NCBI RefSeq assembly: GCF_007988965.1
Contig: NZ_BJVD01000002.1
Location: 124,001 to 188,000 of the forward strand
DNA length: 64,000 nucleotides
Reading direction: 5' to 3'
Origin: Rummeliibacillus stabekisii
Lineage (GTDB): Bacteria; Bacillota; Bacilli; Bacillales_A; Planococcaceae
Shown one piece after another: positions 41,435 through 51,433 of this stretch. A model generated the notes under the pieces. The model was not told the origin of the DNA. It made no database searches and saw only the letters and a program-made list of their open reading frames with translations. Position 1 is the first letter of the stretch. Each line of letters starts with the position of its first letter. A program made the position numbers and the translations under genes.

Positions 41435-41464
41435 AAGGGAGAACCTAATATTGGTCCTCCCCTT
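41435..41464 (+). terminator. Terminator of the synthetase gene
   Basis: AAGGGAGAACC pairs with GGTCCTCCCCTT (mismatched) shortly after the stop codon. Confidence 0.65.
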
Positions 41465-41548
41465 ATTAATTTACTTATTTATATTTTTGATAACAGCCAT
41501 TTCTTTTCCAAAGCGATCTCCATAATTGCTGAACGGGCGAGTATCTTC

Positions 41549-41671
41549 GGGACTTAAATTGTGCTTTTGGGGAGTAAACTTCTAGAGGGCGGTTGTTAAA
41601 TGAGTATGAACGGTAGTAAATGTGTCCTCAGTGATGGTAAATCAACAGAGAACGATGGTAAGCATTGAAGC
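41549..41671 (+). repeat. 21-bp periodic intergenic repeat, locus B
   Basis: Leader GGGACTTAAATTGTG, then five units at 41567, 41588, 41609, 41630 and 41651, all exactly 21 bases; e.g. AACGGTAGTAAATGTGTCCT(C). It fills the gap between the synthetase and the NERD gene (41428-41873), where I see no gene. Confidence 0.8.
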
Positions 41672-41873
41672 TAGGCATTGTGGCTATTAGTCGATATTTG
41701 CATAATAAATTTTCAACTGCAATAGTTGGCCATAATTTAGCATTCACTATATTTTACAAGTATGCTTTTCTTTTGTGTATATTTATTTGATGTTTGTAAT
41801 ATTGTCAGCCATTTTACACAGGTTTCTTCATATTATATACTCGTTTAAACAATTGAGTTTGGGAGTGATTTTT

Positions 41874-42824
41874 ATGTTGATTAAACCTTTTGCACCCACC
41901 CATTATTTAGATTCCTTGCGAAAACTGAGTGATCGGTTATCAGCGACTCATCCTTTGAAACAGGAATTGGAGAGGCAATGGAGAAATATAGAAGCTGGCG
42001 ATTTAGGAGAGAAAATTATAGTTGATACTCTTGGTCAGTTGCATCCACCTGAAAAGTATTATGTATTTCATAACTTATCTCTTGTATTGGAATCTAAAAT
42101 ACAAATGGATATTTTGCTGTTAACTACAAATTTTGCAGTTGTGTTTGAGGTAAAGAATATCAAAGGAACGATAGAATTAAGACAAAATCCTCGACAATTG
42201 GTGCGCCATTTATCAACAGGTGAAACACATGCATTTCCTAGTCCAGAACCCCAACTGGAAGAATACACCCACCAACTTCAAGTATTCTTTTTACACAACT
42301 ATATCAATCTCCCCATTTACGGCGCGATAGTTTTTCCTTTTTCCTCAAGCTTCATTGAACTAACTTCATCAGCTAATACTATTCTTTTGAAAAATGATAT
42401 TAAACCCTATATTCGAAATATACCGGTACAAAAAGAGCCATTGTCACCCCAGCAGATAGAAAAACTCGTCCAATCCTTATTGAAACAGCATACTGATTAT
42501 AATCCTTATCCATTATTACAGAGGTATAACCTTTCGAGAAAGGACGTTTTGAACGGCGTAGCTTGTCCAAACTGCCGTAAATTGCATATGCGAAGAATAA
42601 ATATGCATTGGTACTGTCCCTATTGCCATCACACAAGTCGCGATGCTCATGTACAGGCTATCTATGACTATTTTTCATTGATTGATCCCTCTATTTCAAG
42701 TTTGGAATGCTATCAATATCTTGGCTTAGCGAATCCTCGGCAAGCCTACCGCCTATTAAGTCAGATGAAGCTTCAGAAGATTGGTAAGTATAAGAATGCG
42801 CGCTATATACCTACTTATCAATGA
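41874..42824 (+). CDS. NERD-domain protein with zinc ribbon and C-terminal domain
   Basis: A 316-residue protein. NERD domain about 40-160: AGDLGEKIIVDTLGQL, SKIQMDILLLTTNFAVVFEVKN with the Asp and Glu-x-Lys pattern. Near 245-275 a zinc ribbon CPNCRKLHMR...WYCPYCHHT (four Cys), then a C-terminal helix-turn-helix-like part (LECYQYLGLANPRQAYRLLS). ATG 41874 has GGGAG; the open frame upstream is non-coding. Nuclease-like role presumed. It is flanked on both sides by copies of the 21-bp repeat family. Confidence 0.8.
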   Translation: MLIKPFAPTHYLDSLRKLSDRLSATHPLKQELERQWRNIEAGDLGEKIIVDTLGQLHPPEKYYVFHNLSLVLESKIQMDILLLTTNFAVVFEVKNIKGTIELRQNPRQLVRHLSTGETHAFPSPEPQLEEYTHQLQVFFLHNYINLPIYGAIVFPFSSSFIELTSSANTILLKNDIKPYIRNIPVQKEPLSPQQIEKLVQSLLKQHTDYNPYPLLQRYNLSRKDVLNGVACPNCRKLHMRRINMHWYCPYCHHTSRDAHVQAIYDYFSLIDPSISSLECYQYLGLANPRQAYRLLSQMKLQKIGKYKNARYIPTYQ

Positions 42825-42887
42825 TCTTCTTGCGCGTTGCTAATTTGATTTTGCTCGAAATACTACCTCTATTTAGGAGCAGCTTAG

Positions 42888-43009
42888 GACTTAAATTGCT
42901 CAATGTCGTGAGTTAACTAATGAAGAGCGGTGGTAAATCGGATGGGAGCGTCTGTAAAAGCTTTAGAAGCGGTTGTAAAATTGCAGGCAACAGCAGTAAA
43001 CTTTAAATA
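42888..43009 (+). repeat. 21-bp periodic intergenic repeat, locus C
   Basis: Leader GGACTTAAATTGCTCAATG, then TGTCGTGAG, then four exact 21-base units at 42926, 42947, 42968 and 42989 (AGCGGTTGTAAAATTGCAGG-C type). It occupies the leader region of the TPR gene. Confidence 0.8.
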
Positions 43010-43076
43010 TGCTAATTTTCTGAATTTATATATGATACTAATCAAGAGAATGAAGCCAAATTATTCGGAGGGTCAA

Positions 43077-43562
43077 ATGGAAACTGATTTGAATAAAGCA
43101 TTAGGTTTAAGAAAAAATGGAGAGTATAAAGCATCTAATGCACTTCTTTTAAAACTCGTAATGACATATCCTGACGATGCTATCTTAAGCTATCAATGCG
43201 CTTGGAGTTTTGACCTTTTAGGTGACGAAGTGAATGCTATTCCTTACTATGAAAAAGCTATTCAGTTGGGGTTACCTTCAAAGGATTTAGAAGAAGCATA
43301 CATAGGCTTAGGCAGCTCCTATAGAACCTTAGGAAAATATGAAAAATCCAAAGATGTCTTTCTACAGGGAATCGAAGCTTTCCCAACTAGTCAGGTACTC
43401 AAAACTTTCTATTCTATGACGCTATATAATTTAAATGAACATAGCCAGGCAATGGAGATATTATTAAAGTGTTTAATACAGACGACTAATGATAAAGAAA
43501 TTCTTAGTTACAAAAAAGCTATTGAACTATATGCTGGCCAATTAGATCGGATTTGGAAGTAA
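43077..43562 (+). CDS. TPR protein
   Basis: A 161-residue cytoplasmic protein of about four tetratricopeptide repeats (DLNKALGLRKNGEYKASNAL, DDAILSYQCAWSFDLLGDEV, LEEAYIGLGSSYRTLGKYEK, QVLKTFYSMTLYNLNEHSQA). ATG 43077 is preceded by GGAGGG; the frame is open further upstream but that part overlaps the 21-bp repeat. A protein-protein interaction scaffold; partner unknown. Confidence 0.85.
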   Translation: METDLNKALGLRKNGEYKASNALLLKLVMTYPDDAILSYQCAWSFDLLGDEVNAIPYYEKAIQLGLPSKDLEEAYIGLGSSYRTLGKYEKSKDVFLQGIEAFPTSQVLKTFYSMTLYNLNEHSQAMEILLKCLIQTTNDKEILSYKKAIELYAGQLDRIWK

Positions 43563-43600
43563 ACAATTGCCATCCTTTTATCATTTTAAAACATAAAAAA

Positions 43601-43626
43601 ACTCCGCCTGTTTATAGGCGGAGTTT
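43601..43626. terminator. Bidirectional terminator
   Basis: Perfect AACTCCGCCT/AGGCGGAGTT stem with six-base loop and T/A-runs on both sides, serving two converging genes. Confidence 0.95.
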
Positions 43627-43629
43627 TCT

Positions 43630-45837
43630 TTAAAACTTCGTGATAATAGTAGAGCTAATCCAAGCTTTCGTAGTGGTGCCTGGAATATATAGCTGATACC
43701 ATGTTGTGTTGCTTTCGTCTTTTTCTGTGACAGGTTTGTTTTTGCTGTCTAATACGAGTTTGAAGTAGGTTTCATCATTTAGTTTAGTTAAGATTTTAGA
43801 GTCTTTTGTTGAAGCTTTGTCGCGGACGTTACAGCCGTCTCCGTTCGTAACAGCTAGGTTTTGGATATCGAGGCTTTCGCTGCTTACCCATGCATGGTCT
43901 GTAGCTTGTCCGTTAGCATCTGTATATTGAATACGGAACCAGCGCGCTTTGAATTTGCCGCTACTGTCTTTAATGTCCTTCACATCTGAATTATGGCCAA
44001 GCAGTGTAATGCTCTTGCCACTTGCTAATGTGCCAAGTTGACGTGCTGGCTGTGCATATGGCATTGAATAAACTTTCGTCGATGCATTCGTTGTTGCCTT
44101 AATGCCTTTATCAAATGTTTTAAAGATACTTGGCTGTGGCATATTGGCAGGAATAATATGATCGTATGTTTTATTTACTGGCGCCGGTACTATTGTGCTG
44201 ATTGGCTGTGCAGCATAATAGCTAGAGTTGTATGGCTTCATTTCTTCCATAATGCGTGTAATGGTGCGTCCCCAGTTTTTATCTGTCGCGTAGCGAACAT
44301 TCATGCCCGCCACATTAACACCATTATTATAGACGCCGCCAACTCTCAAATAATTTTGGTAAATTTTTTCTGCATAATAAGCAAGACCTTCTTTTCCTGA
44401 AGGGAAGTATAGCGCACATGTAAATGGCGCAGAATCATATGCTTGATAGCCAAAGAAGTTGTTTTTGTATTGAGAGATCTGCGAGCTTCCCCACCCTGTC
44501 TCAACGATAGCATGCGCAAACATAAATTGTGCGTTAATGCCATACTCTTTTTGAATTTCCAAGAAAGCCGGAATCATTTTGTAAAGAGTAGCGGAAGTGA
44601 TCGCAGCACCTTTTTTCTTAATTAAGTAATTTTGCATTTCACTCTGTGTGATGTTGGATGTTTTGCGCAGGTTTTCTGCTATAAAGTTATTGCCTGCTTG
44701 TTCAAGATTGATCCAAACTGTCTTACCGCCGATCGATCCTTGGTAGTACGTTTTGCCGTTTACCACTTCTACCTTTTTAGCAGTGAATGCTTTCGCACGG
44801 TAGGCATCAAGTTTCTCATAGACAACGTTATTTGTATCTCCATCAGAGATATTATATGCTGAGCCGAAGCCAGTCAGGTATAACTTTAGGTTTGTTGTGC
44901 TTGATGAGGTGATGTTTTTCAGATTCAGTTGGCCTTCTTCTACCCAGCCGATTGGTTTTGAATCGCGGCTAATTTGGTAGTAGGTTTTACTTTTGATAGT
45001 TGTCTTCTTATATACATAGAAGTTTTCCTTGCTATAGCTGCTTCCTAGTTCGGCATCTACTAACTTAGTTGGATCTTGATAGATTTTAGCCGTACTTTTT
45101 AAAGAGCCGATTTTTTCAACAGCAGTTGTTTCAAAAGAAGGATCTTCCTTTGGCGGCTCGACTGGTTTAGTTGGTTCAGTTGGTTTGGTTGGTTCTTCTG
45201 TTTTAGGTGGTTCGGTTGGCTTTGGTGTTTCAGGTTTTGGTTCACTTGTTGATGGTTTTGTTGTAGTAACCTGATTGTATTTAAGCCAGACCGTTTGGCC
45301 ATTTAATTTGCCACTGTACCATACGTCATTGCCAACTTTTTCGGTTGTTTTTGGTTGGAACAGTGTATTTTTGTCTTTGGTGAGAGTTGTAAACATAACA
45401 TTACGCTCGTCTCCCCAAGGTCTTGTATACGCTTTGCCATTCCCTTTCACATAACGTTTAGTTGTGCTATTTTTAGCAATAGTATGAGTTCTTGTAGTAA
45501 TATCTTTCGATTTAACCCACCCAACAGTTGGTTTGCTCGGATCTTTGTAATTACTTATTAAAAAGTACGCTGTATCTTTGTAGATGGCTTTCTTATTTAT
45601 ATAAAATGTCAGGTGCAGCTGCTTAGCGCTTGTTGTCCCCTTTGTAGCTGTTGGTGATGGATAGATAATGGCTTTCGCTGTTTTAATTCTGCCAAGTCGG
45701 CTTGTTTTGCCTTGTTTTACTTTTGCTTTGACAGTCGTTTTAGCATCTGCTTGAATAGTAGGAATGGCCGTTGTAACAGTCGTTGCAAGGATAGCTGCAG
45801 AAATCATCGAAGCAGCTAATGTTTTGGGAATCGGCAT
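43630..45837 (-). CDS. Secreted N-acetylglucosaminidase with SH3/GW-like repeats, copy 1
   Basis: A 735-residue autolysin. Signal peptide about 1-32; SH3/GW-like wall-binding modules (IYPSPTATKGTTSAKQLH, VGWVKSKDI); a proline-threonine linker (about 205-245, KPTEPPKTEEPTKPTEP); another module; a GH73 glucosaminidase (about 405-555) with AHAIVETGWGSSQIS (catalytic Glu) and NNFFGYQAYD; C-terminal SH3-like modules (VRDKAST). It cuts the glycan backbone of peptidoglycan. ATG 45837 has AAAGGA. It neighbours a shorter paralogue and the teichoic acid cluster; wall polymers often control such enzymes. Confidence 0.9.
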   Translation of the reverse strand: MPIPKTLAASMISAAILATTVTTAIPTIQADAKTTVKAKVKQGKTSRLGRIKTAKAIIYPSPTATKGTTSAKQLHLTFYINKKAIYKDTAYFLISNYKDPSKPTVGWVKSKDITTRTHTIAKNSTTKRYVKGNGKAYTRPWGDERNVMFTTLTKDKNTLFQPKTTEKVGNDVWYSGKLNGQTVWLKYNQVTTTKPSTSEPKPETPKPTEPPKTEEPTKPTEPTKPVEPPKEDPSFETTAVEKIGSLKSTAKIYQDPTKLVDAELGSSYSKENFYVYKKTTIKSKTYYQISRDSKPIGWVEEGQLNLKNITSSSTTNLKLYLTGFGSAYNISDGDTNNVVYEKLDAYRAKAFTAKKVEVVNGKTYYQGSIGGKTVWINLEQAGNNFIAENLRKTSNITQSEMQNYLIKKKGAAITSATLYKMIPAFLEIQKEYGINAQFMFAHAIVETGWGSSQISQYKNNFFGYQAYDSAPFTCALYFPSGKEGLAYYAEKIYQNYLRVGGVYNNGVNVAGMNVRYATDKNWGRTITRIMEEMKPYNSSYYAAQPISTIVPAPVNKTYDHIIPANMPQPSIFKTFDKGIKATTNASTKVYSMPYAQPARQLGTLASGKSITLLGHNSDVKDIKDSSGKFKARWFRIQYTDANGQATDHAWVSSESLDIQNLAVTNGDGCNVRDKASTKDSKILTKLNDETYFKLVLDSKNKPVTEKDESNTTWYQLYIPGTTTKAWISSTIITKF

Positions 45838-45929
45838 ATAAAACTTCCTTTCTAGTAAAATCATGGATTTTTACTAACTATATCATGATTTTTGTGAATT
45901 TAATAGATAGTAGATTGTGTCAAAATAAA

Positions 45930-45957
45930 AACGAGGTTCCAGAGAAGGAACCTCGTT
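45930..45957 (-). terminator. Terminator of glucosaminidase copy 2
   Basis: Perfect AACGAGGTTCC/GGAACCTCGTT stem followed on the minus strand by TTTTATTTTG. Confidence 0.9.
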
Positions 45958-45962
45958 ACTTT

Positions 45963-47525
45963 TTAGTTGAACATTTGCAGGTTAGAGCTTTTAATCCATA
46001 GTTTTTTTGTAGAGCCTGGTTTGTAGATTTGATACCATTTCACTTTTTTCTTGTCTGTTTTTGTAACATATTTATTATCTTTTTTGACCAGCTTGATCAA
46101 TGCGTTCTTATTAACTGATGCCACTTGTGTGTACTTGTCGTTTTGAAGTGCAGTACGATTGTTGGTAAAGCCTAAATTCGCAACCGCAATTTGATCGCTT
46201 CTGAGCCAGCCTTGTTTGCCACTGTAGTCAATGCGATACCAGCGCACCATTTTACCTTTGGTATTTGTAAAATCACGGACATCTGTGTGGTAGGCCTTTA
46301 AAGTGATAGCCTTGCCTTTTTTATAGGTGCCGTATTGTGCGGAGTAAACATAAGGCAGGCTGTAGATTTGGGCACCTTCCGCTACATCCACTTTCGCTTT
46401 AATCGCATCCGGCATTGTTAGGAATTGATCCGGCTGTGGTTTCCCTACCGGAATGACGTTGTTGTACTCTTTTGGCTCTTTAAAAACAACATTGCTTGCT
46501 GTTTTTTTACTATAATAGCTACTGCTATACGATTTCATTTGAGCCATTAAGTTTGCAATCTTGTCGCTCCATTCTGGGTCTGTCGCATACCGGACATTCA
46601 TGCCAATTAGTGTCGGACCGTTGTAATATGCACCAGAGCTTGTTAGATAGTCTCGATAAATTTTATAGGCATATGCGCTAAGTCCAGCTTTGCCTGAGGG
46701 AAAGTATTTGGCACAGGTTAATGCACAGGTATCGTAGGCTTGATAACCAAAATAATTGTTTTTGTATTGGGAAATGGTTGAACTTCCCCAGCCTGTTTCA
46801 AGAATGGCATGCGCCAGCATAAATTGCGCATTAATGCCCGCTTCTTTTTGTAACGTAATGAAAGTTGGTGCTAGCTTGTACAATACATTATTTGGTAATT
46901 TCCCTTTACTGATTAAGAAGTTTTGCATTTCTTTCGCAGTAACGTTTGATGGTTTTCTAAGATTGAGTGCTGTATATGGATTTGTTTTAAGGGCACTCTG
47001 TGAAATCCACACCGTTTTATTGTTCAATGTACCCTTGTACCAAAGAGTACTGCCAATCTTTTCAATGCGTATAGCTTTGAATTCTTTTGCACGAGAGCTA
47101 CTTAGTGATGATACTTTGTTCTTCGTTGTGCCCCATGGCATGTTATAGGAGTTGTGTGTCCCTGCTATGTATGCTGTTGTTTTCTTGGTGCTTTGCAGGA
47201 TGCGTTTATGGCGTGTGATATCTTTTGTCGCTAACCAACCAACTTTAGTTTTGCCTTGTGAAAGCTGATAGTACGTTGTTTTGCCAATCTTTGTTTTGCT
47301 GTTGGCTTCATAAGTTTTACTCATACGTGTCTTTGCAGCTAGCTTGAAGCTTTTGAGCTTCGTTGGATTGCTATAAATTTTGGCTGACGTCGTTTTAATA
47401 CGAGCAACTTCCTGAGTTTTCGTTGTCTTGTATGCAGTTTTTGCACCTACGGGTACTTGCATAGTGATAGTGATGCCGAGGATAAAAGTTAGGACTAAAA
47501 AAAATCCTTTTGCTGTTTGATTCAT
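45963..47525 (-). CDS. Secreted N-acetylglucosaminidase, copy 2
   Basis: A 520-residue paralogue of the previous protein without the proline-rich linker. Signal peptide about 1-28; SH3/GW-like module; GH73 glucosaminidase (about 185-340) with AHAILETGWGSSTIS and NNYFGYQAYDTCALTCAKYF; C-terminal modules (VRWYRIDYSGKQGWLRS). The two extra Cys in TCALTCAKYF are absent in copy 1 at one position. GGGAG before ATG 47525. Probably one ancestral gene duplicated in tandem. Confidence 0.9.
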   Translation of the reverse strand: MNQTAKGFFLVLTFILGITITMQVPVGAKTAYKTTKTQEVARIKTTSAKIYSNPTKLKSFKLAAKTRMSKTYEANSKTKIGKTTYYQLSQGKTKVGWLATKDITRHKRILQSTKKTTAYIAGTHNSYNMPWGTTKNKVSSLSSSRAKEFKAIRIEKIGSTLWYKGTLNNKTVWISQSALKTNPYTALNLRKPSNVTAKEMQNFLISKGKLPNNVLYKLAPTFITLQKEAGINAQFMLAHAILETGWGSSTISQYKNNYFGYQAYDTCALTCAKYFPSGKAGLSAYAYKIYRDYLTSSGAYYNGPTLIGMNVRYATDPEWSDKIANLMAQMKSYSSSYYSKKTASNVVFKEPKEYNNVIPVGKPQPDQFLTMPDAIKAKVDVAEGAQIYSLPYVYSAQYGTYKKGKAITLKAYHTDVRDFTNTKGKMVRWYRIDYSGKQGWLRSDQIAVANLGFTNNRTALQNDKYTQVASVNKNALIKLVKKDNKYVTKTDKKKVKWYQIYKPGSTKKLWIKSSNLQMFN

Positions 47526-47628
47526 GAGTACTCCCTTCGGTGGATGTTTTAGATATGGCTATTGTAACCGAAAATGGAAGCTATTTAAACAGCAAGTAGT
47601 GACTTTTGTTGTTTGAAGAGGGAAAAAA

Positions 47629-47750
47629 GACTTAAATTATTCAATTTCGGTAGTAAATTTCCGGGGAACGGTTGTTAATCTGATGGCAACGGTTAAAAAA
47701 TTCCTAGGAGCGGTTATAAAGCCCACGAGACTAGCAATAAATGATGGCAC
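47629..47750 (+). repeat. 21-bp periodic intergenic repeat, locus D
   Basis: Leader AGACTTAAATTATTCAATT, then five exact 21-base units at 47646, 47667, 47688, 47709 and 47730. It lies between the glucosaminidase start and the next gene's terminator. Confidence 0.8.
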
Positions 47751-47763
47751 CTACTAATACAAA

Positions 47764-47789
47764 AAACCATCGCCCTAAAGCAATGGTTT
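47764..47789 (-). terminator. Terminator overlapping a glycosyltransferase 3' end
   Basis: AAACCATTGC/GCGATGGTTT on the minus strand with six-base loop, followed by TTTTTT; it includes the stop codon at 47775. Confidence 0.8.
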
Positions 47790-49322
47790 CTGTTTATCTT
47801 CTTCGATAGTGCTCTGAATTAGTTGCTTCCAGTTTTCATAGAAGCTTTGAGGTGTATATTGTTCTTTCACTAATTGCTGTGCATTGTTACCCATTCGTTG
47901 TCTGTCTTCTGGGCTATCAAGCAATTTTTTGATACGATCTGCTAATGCCTCAATTTCTCCATCTTGTACAAGATAGCCGGTTTCCTCGTTTTGGATGAGT
48001 TGAGCTGGTCCATAGTTGGTGTCATAAGCCACAACAGGTGTACCGTTGGCAAATGATTCAAGAATACTTTGGACGAAACCTTTCGCTTCTGCTGTAACGA
48101 TTGAGACAGCTGATTTCGAGTAGACCGCATCTGTATCTTGAACAGGTTCTTTAAGTTTTACACCGTGCGCGACTTTAAGCTTTTTAATTAATTTCTTCAG
48201 CTTGTCTTCTTCTTCGCCCGATCCGTAAATTTCAAGCTTCGCACCTGGTATGTCGCGTGCGACCTCCATGAATGCTTCGATTGCTTGGCCAATGCGGTTT
48301 TCTGCCGTAAAATCTGCAATCATCGAAACAAGCAACGAATTTTTTTCATTCTTAGCACGTGGCATTTCAACACTTGGTGAAATAACATGAATATTGCCTC
48401 TGTTGCCAATCTCTTTGTGCAAGTCCAACTGTTGCTGTGATGTCGGCACAACGATTGGAAAACCTTTAGAAACGATATCAAGTATTGGCTTAGTTGCTTT
48501 ATTATAGTCACTGCCCAATGTGTAAGGCGCTTCAAAGTGATTTTGGTGTATGTTATAAATTTTATACGCTAAATCATCATCAAGCTGAATGACACGATTG
48601 ACAGTTAACACGCCGTCTACAATGATGACCGGTTTCACGACTTCAGTTCGGCACAATTCTTCTAGCCAGTAAATTTGAAAGTCTTTTCGATTCGAAAAGT
48701 CCTCCGCTTTTTTATGAGCAGGGTCAAATAGGAAAAGCGCTTGCTGCTTATCTGTTTGGTAATTGAACCAATTGGTGCAGTAACAAAAGCCATCGGGCGT
48801 AAAGAAGCGCTCTTGGTTCTTTTTATTATTGGCTGGGTGATACAAAGTCTCTCGAATTTTGTAGCCCTTCGGATTGTATTCTTCTTTTCGGATACGTACA
48901 CGATTTTCATCGAAGTAGTCGATGAACTTCAGCACGCCATCCTCATCCCATTGCTTATACTTGATATAACTGCCGTTTTGGAAATAACGTGCAATTGTAT
49001 CACCATCTTGTACCCAGTAGTCGCCCTCATATTTTTTGATATTTTGTTCATATTGGGCTTTTTGAGCAGCGGACACTTCTTTAGAAGAGAACTTTTGGCG
49101 GTAATAATCAAAAACGTTTATTACTTCAACCTCTTTTTTTAACCAGCCTGTAGCATAAAGCCCTTTAATAATCTCATCATAATTAATTTTGAAATCCATT
49201 GTCAGAATAACCGGACAATACTCGTCATTTGCAAATAGGGATGCTCGCTGTAATAACTCTTTTGTTGTGTCATCCAACGTATCACTAATGCCCCAAGTTG
49301 TCATAAATACTGTTCTTTTCAT
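47775..49322 (-). CDS. Family 4 glycosyltransferase, teichoic acid glucosyltransferase type
   Basis: A 515-residue GT-B glycosyltransferase. N-terminal half contains MORN-like strands (YFQNGSYIKYKQWDEDGVLK); the C-terminal half has the retaining-GT4 core: SMIADFTAENRIGQAIEAF, KLEIYGSGEEEDKLKKLIKK, SKSAVSIVTAEAKGFVQSIL-E (nucleotide-sugar glutamates) and GTPVVAYDTNYGPAQLI. This is the plan of TagE/TarM-like enzymes that glucosylate wall teichoic acid, consistent with the tagH gene 60 bases upstream. ATG 49322 chosen because AAAGG has proper spacing to it. Confidence 0.8.
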   Translation of the reverse strand: MKRTVFMTTWGISDTLDDTTKELLQRASLFANDEYCPVILTMDFKINYDEIIKGLYATGWLKKEVEVINVFDYYRQKFSSKEVSAAQKAQYEQNIKKYEGDYWVQDGDTIARYFQNGSYIKYKQWDEDGVLKFIDYFDENRVRIRKEEYNPKGYKIRETLYHPANNKKNQERFFTPDGFCYCTNWFNYQTDKQQALFLFDPAHKKAEDFSNRKDFQIYWLEELCRTEVVKPVIIVDGVLTVNRVIQLDDDLAYKIYNIHQNHFEAPYTLGSDYNKATKPILDIVSKGFPIVVPTSQQQLDLHKEIGNRGNIHVISPSVEMPRAKNEKNSLLVSMIADFTAENRIGQAIEAFMEVARDIPGAKLEIYGSGEEEDKLKKLIKKLKVAHGVKLKEPVQDTDAVYSKSAVSIVTAEAKGFVQSILESFANGTPVVAYDTNYGPAQLIQNEETGYLVQDGEIEALADRIKKLLDSPEDRQRMGNNAQQLVKEQYTPQSFYENWKQLIQSTIEEDKQKPLL

Positions 49323-49382
49323 TGAGTTCACATCCTTTTAAGGTGAAACACGGACCGAGTTTTAGCCTCGATCCGTGAAAAA

Positions 49383-50204
<822 letters not shown>

Positions 50205-51026
50205 TTAGATAAAGTCAGAGAAGCGGTTTCTGAATTTAAAGTGCGCTGTTGAACCGATTAACAGAAGGAATAGAATTAATCCCCAGTTGTATAGAGTCAG
50301 CTGCCAGTGTTCTACAATGTACCAGTCATTATATAAAAGCGAGGCTCTGTAGCCATTAGCTAGATAATAGAATGGGTTAAGCTGTAAAATACTTTGAATC
50401 CAGTGCGGCATCGATGTAGAACGATCCCATAAGATAGGTGATAAGAAGAACATCGCTTGTAATAGTGACTGAATAAGCATTTGAATATCCCGTACAACAA
50501 CAGTGAGCGTTGATGTCACGAGTGTAATCGCAAATGCGAGAATATAGCTCATCAGTAAGAAATAAATTAGCTGTATATAATAGATGCTTGGGTAATAACC
50601 CTTAATCCAGAAAACAACCATAATGAGGCCTACAAGCGCTAAATGGCCGTAATATTTCCCCATGATGATATAGCTAGGCAATACGGATAATGGGAAATTC
50701 ATCTTGGCGACCATCGTATATTTTTGATAAATGGCCTTTGACCCGTTTAGAATCGCCTTATTGATGAAGAACCACATTGATATCCCTGCGAGCATCCAAT
50801 AGATGTACGGTATTTCTGAATGGCCGTTCGTGATATTCTCTTTACCGCGAACTCCAAAGCCGAAGACGAACCAGTACATCGCCATTTGTATCGCTGGATT
50901 AAGTATTTCCCATGCAAAACCTAGATAGTTGTTTTGATTGTCGATGCGCAATTGAAATTTAGCCAAGCGCATTATTAAATAAAAAGAATGGTATTGTTCT
51001 TTTATAATTTTTATAAGTGCTCTCAT
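50205..51026 (-). CDS. tagG: Teichoic acid export permease TagG
   Basis: A 273-residue ABC-2 permease with six membrane helices (YLGFAWEILNPAIQMAMYWF, ILWDRSTSMPHWIQSILQLN-PFYY), the TagG/RfbA family. GAGG lies ten bases before the ATG. First gene of the tagG-tagH-glycosyltransferase run, divergent from tagB-tagD. Confidence 0.95.
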   Translation of the reverse strand: MRALIKIIKEQYHSFYLIMRLAKFQLRIDNQNNYLGFAWEILNPAIQMAMYWFVFGFGVRGKENITNGHSEIPYIYWMLAGISMWFFINKAILNGSKAIYQKYTMVAKMNFPLSVLPSYIIMGKYYGHLALVGLIMVVFWIKGYYPSIYYIQLIYFLLMSYILAFAITLVTSTLTVVVRDIQMLIQSLLQAMFFLSPILWDRSTSMPHWIQSILQLNPFYYLANGYRASLLYNDWYIVEHWQLTLYNWGLILFLLLIGSTAHFKFRNRFSDFI

Positions 51027-51433
51027 TTCGTTAATTCCTCAATTTCGTGGTTTTGATTTCCTAAATGAATACTGCTTCTGCCCCTTATCGCATGCTTTGT
51101 CGCTTACGCTACAATGCTAACGCTAGCGGCAATCGAAGGTTCCACAATACACCTATTCATTTATATTTATTAAGAAAAATACTTCAACATAGTATAACAT
51201 ATTAATGGAAAATATTCCGTTAGCGCAATAACATCTTTTTGAGAAATTTGTCACGCGGTATTTTTTAGAAAAAGTCGGCAAAACTATGCTATAATCAGTA
51301 ACTATAAAGATAAACTTCAATCATTTTGATTTTTTTATTGACTGATTGTTGCGTGTTATTAAGCTGCATTTATTAATATGTGGCATAGTACTACCATTGC
51401 AGGATAGATAGTTTTTGTAGATTGGGTGAATGA
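51027..51433. other. Divergent promoter region of the teichoic acid genes
   Basis: About 400 bases without gene between tagG and tagB. Contains an extended -10 for tagB (separate entry) and GC-richer stretch near 51090-51140 (GCTACAATGCTAACGCTAG) of unknown nature. Confidence 0.5.
51287..51295 (+). promoter_or_regulatory. Extended -10 promoter for tagB-tagD
   Basis: TGCTATAAT, a perfect extended -10 with a poor -35, about 140 bases before the tagB start. Confidence 0.6.

Noticed and set aside
42930-43076. N-terminal extension of the TPR protein by 49 residues
   Set aside because: This part is 21-bp repeat DNA; the ATG at 43077 has the proper GGAGGG site.
22494-47750. CRISPR array as explanation of the 21-bp repeats
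   Set aside because: Units are directly adjacent and diverged, without identical repeats and unique spacers, and no cas gene is present.
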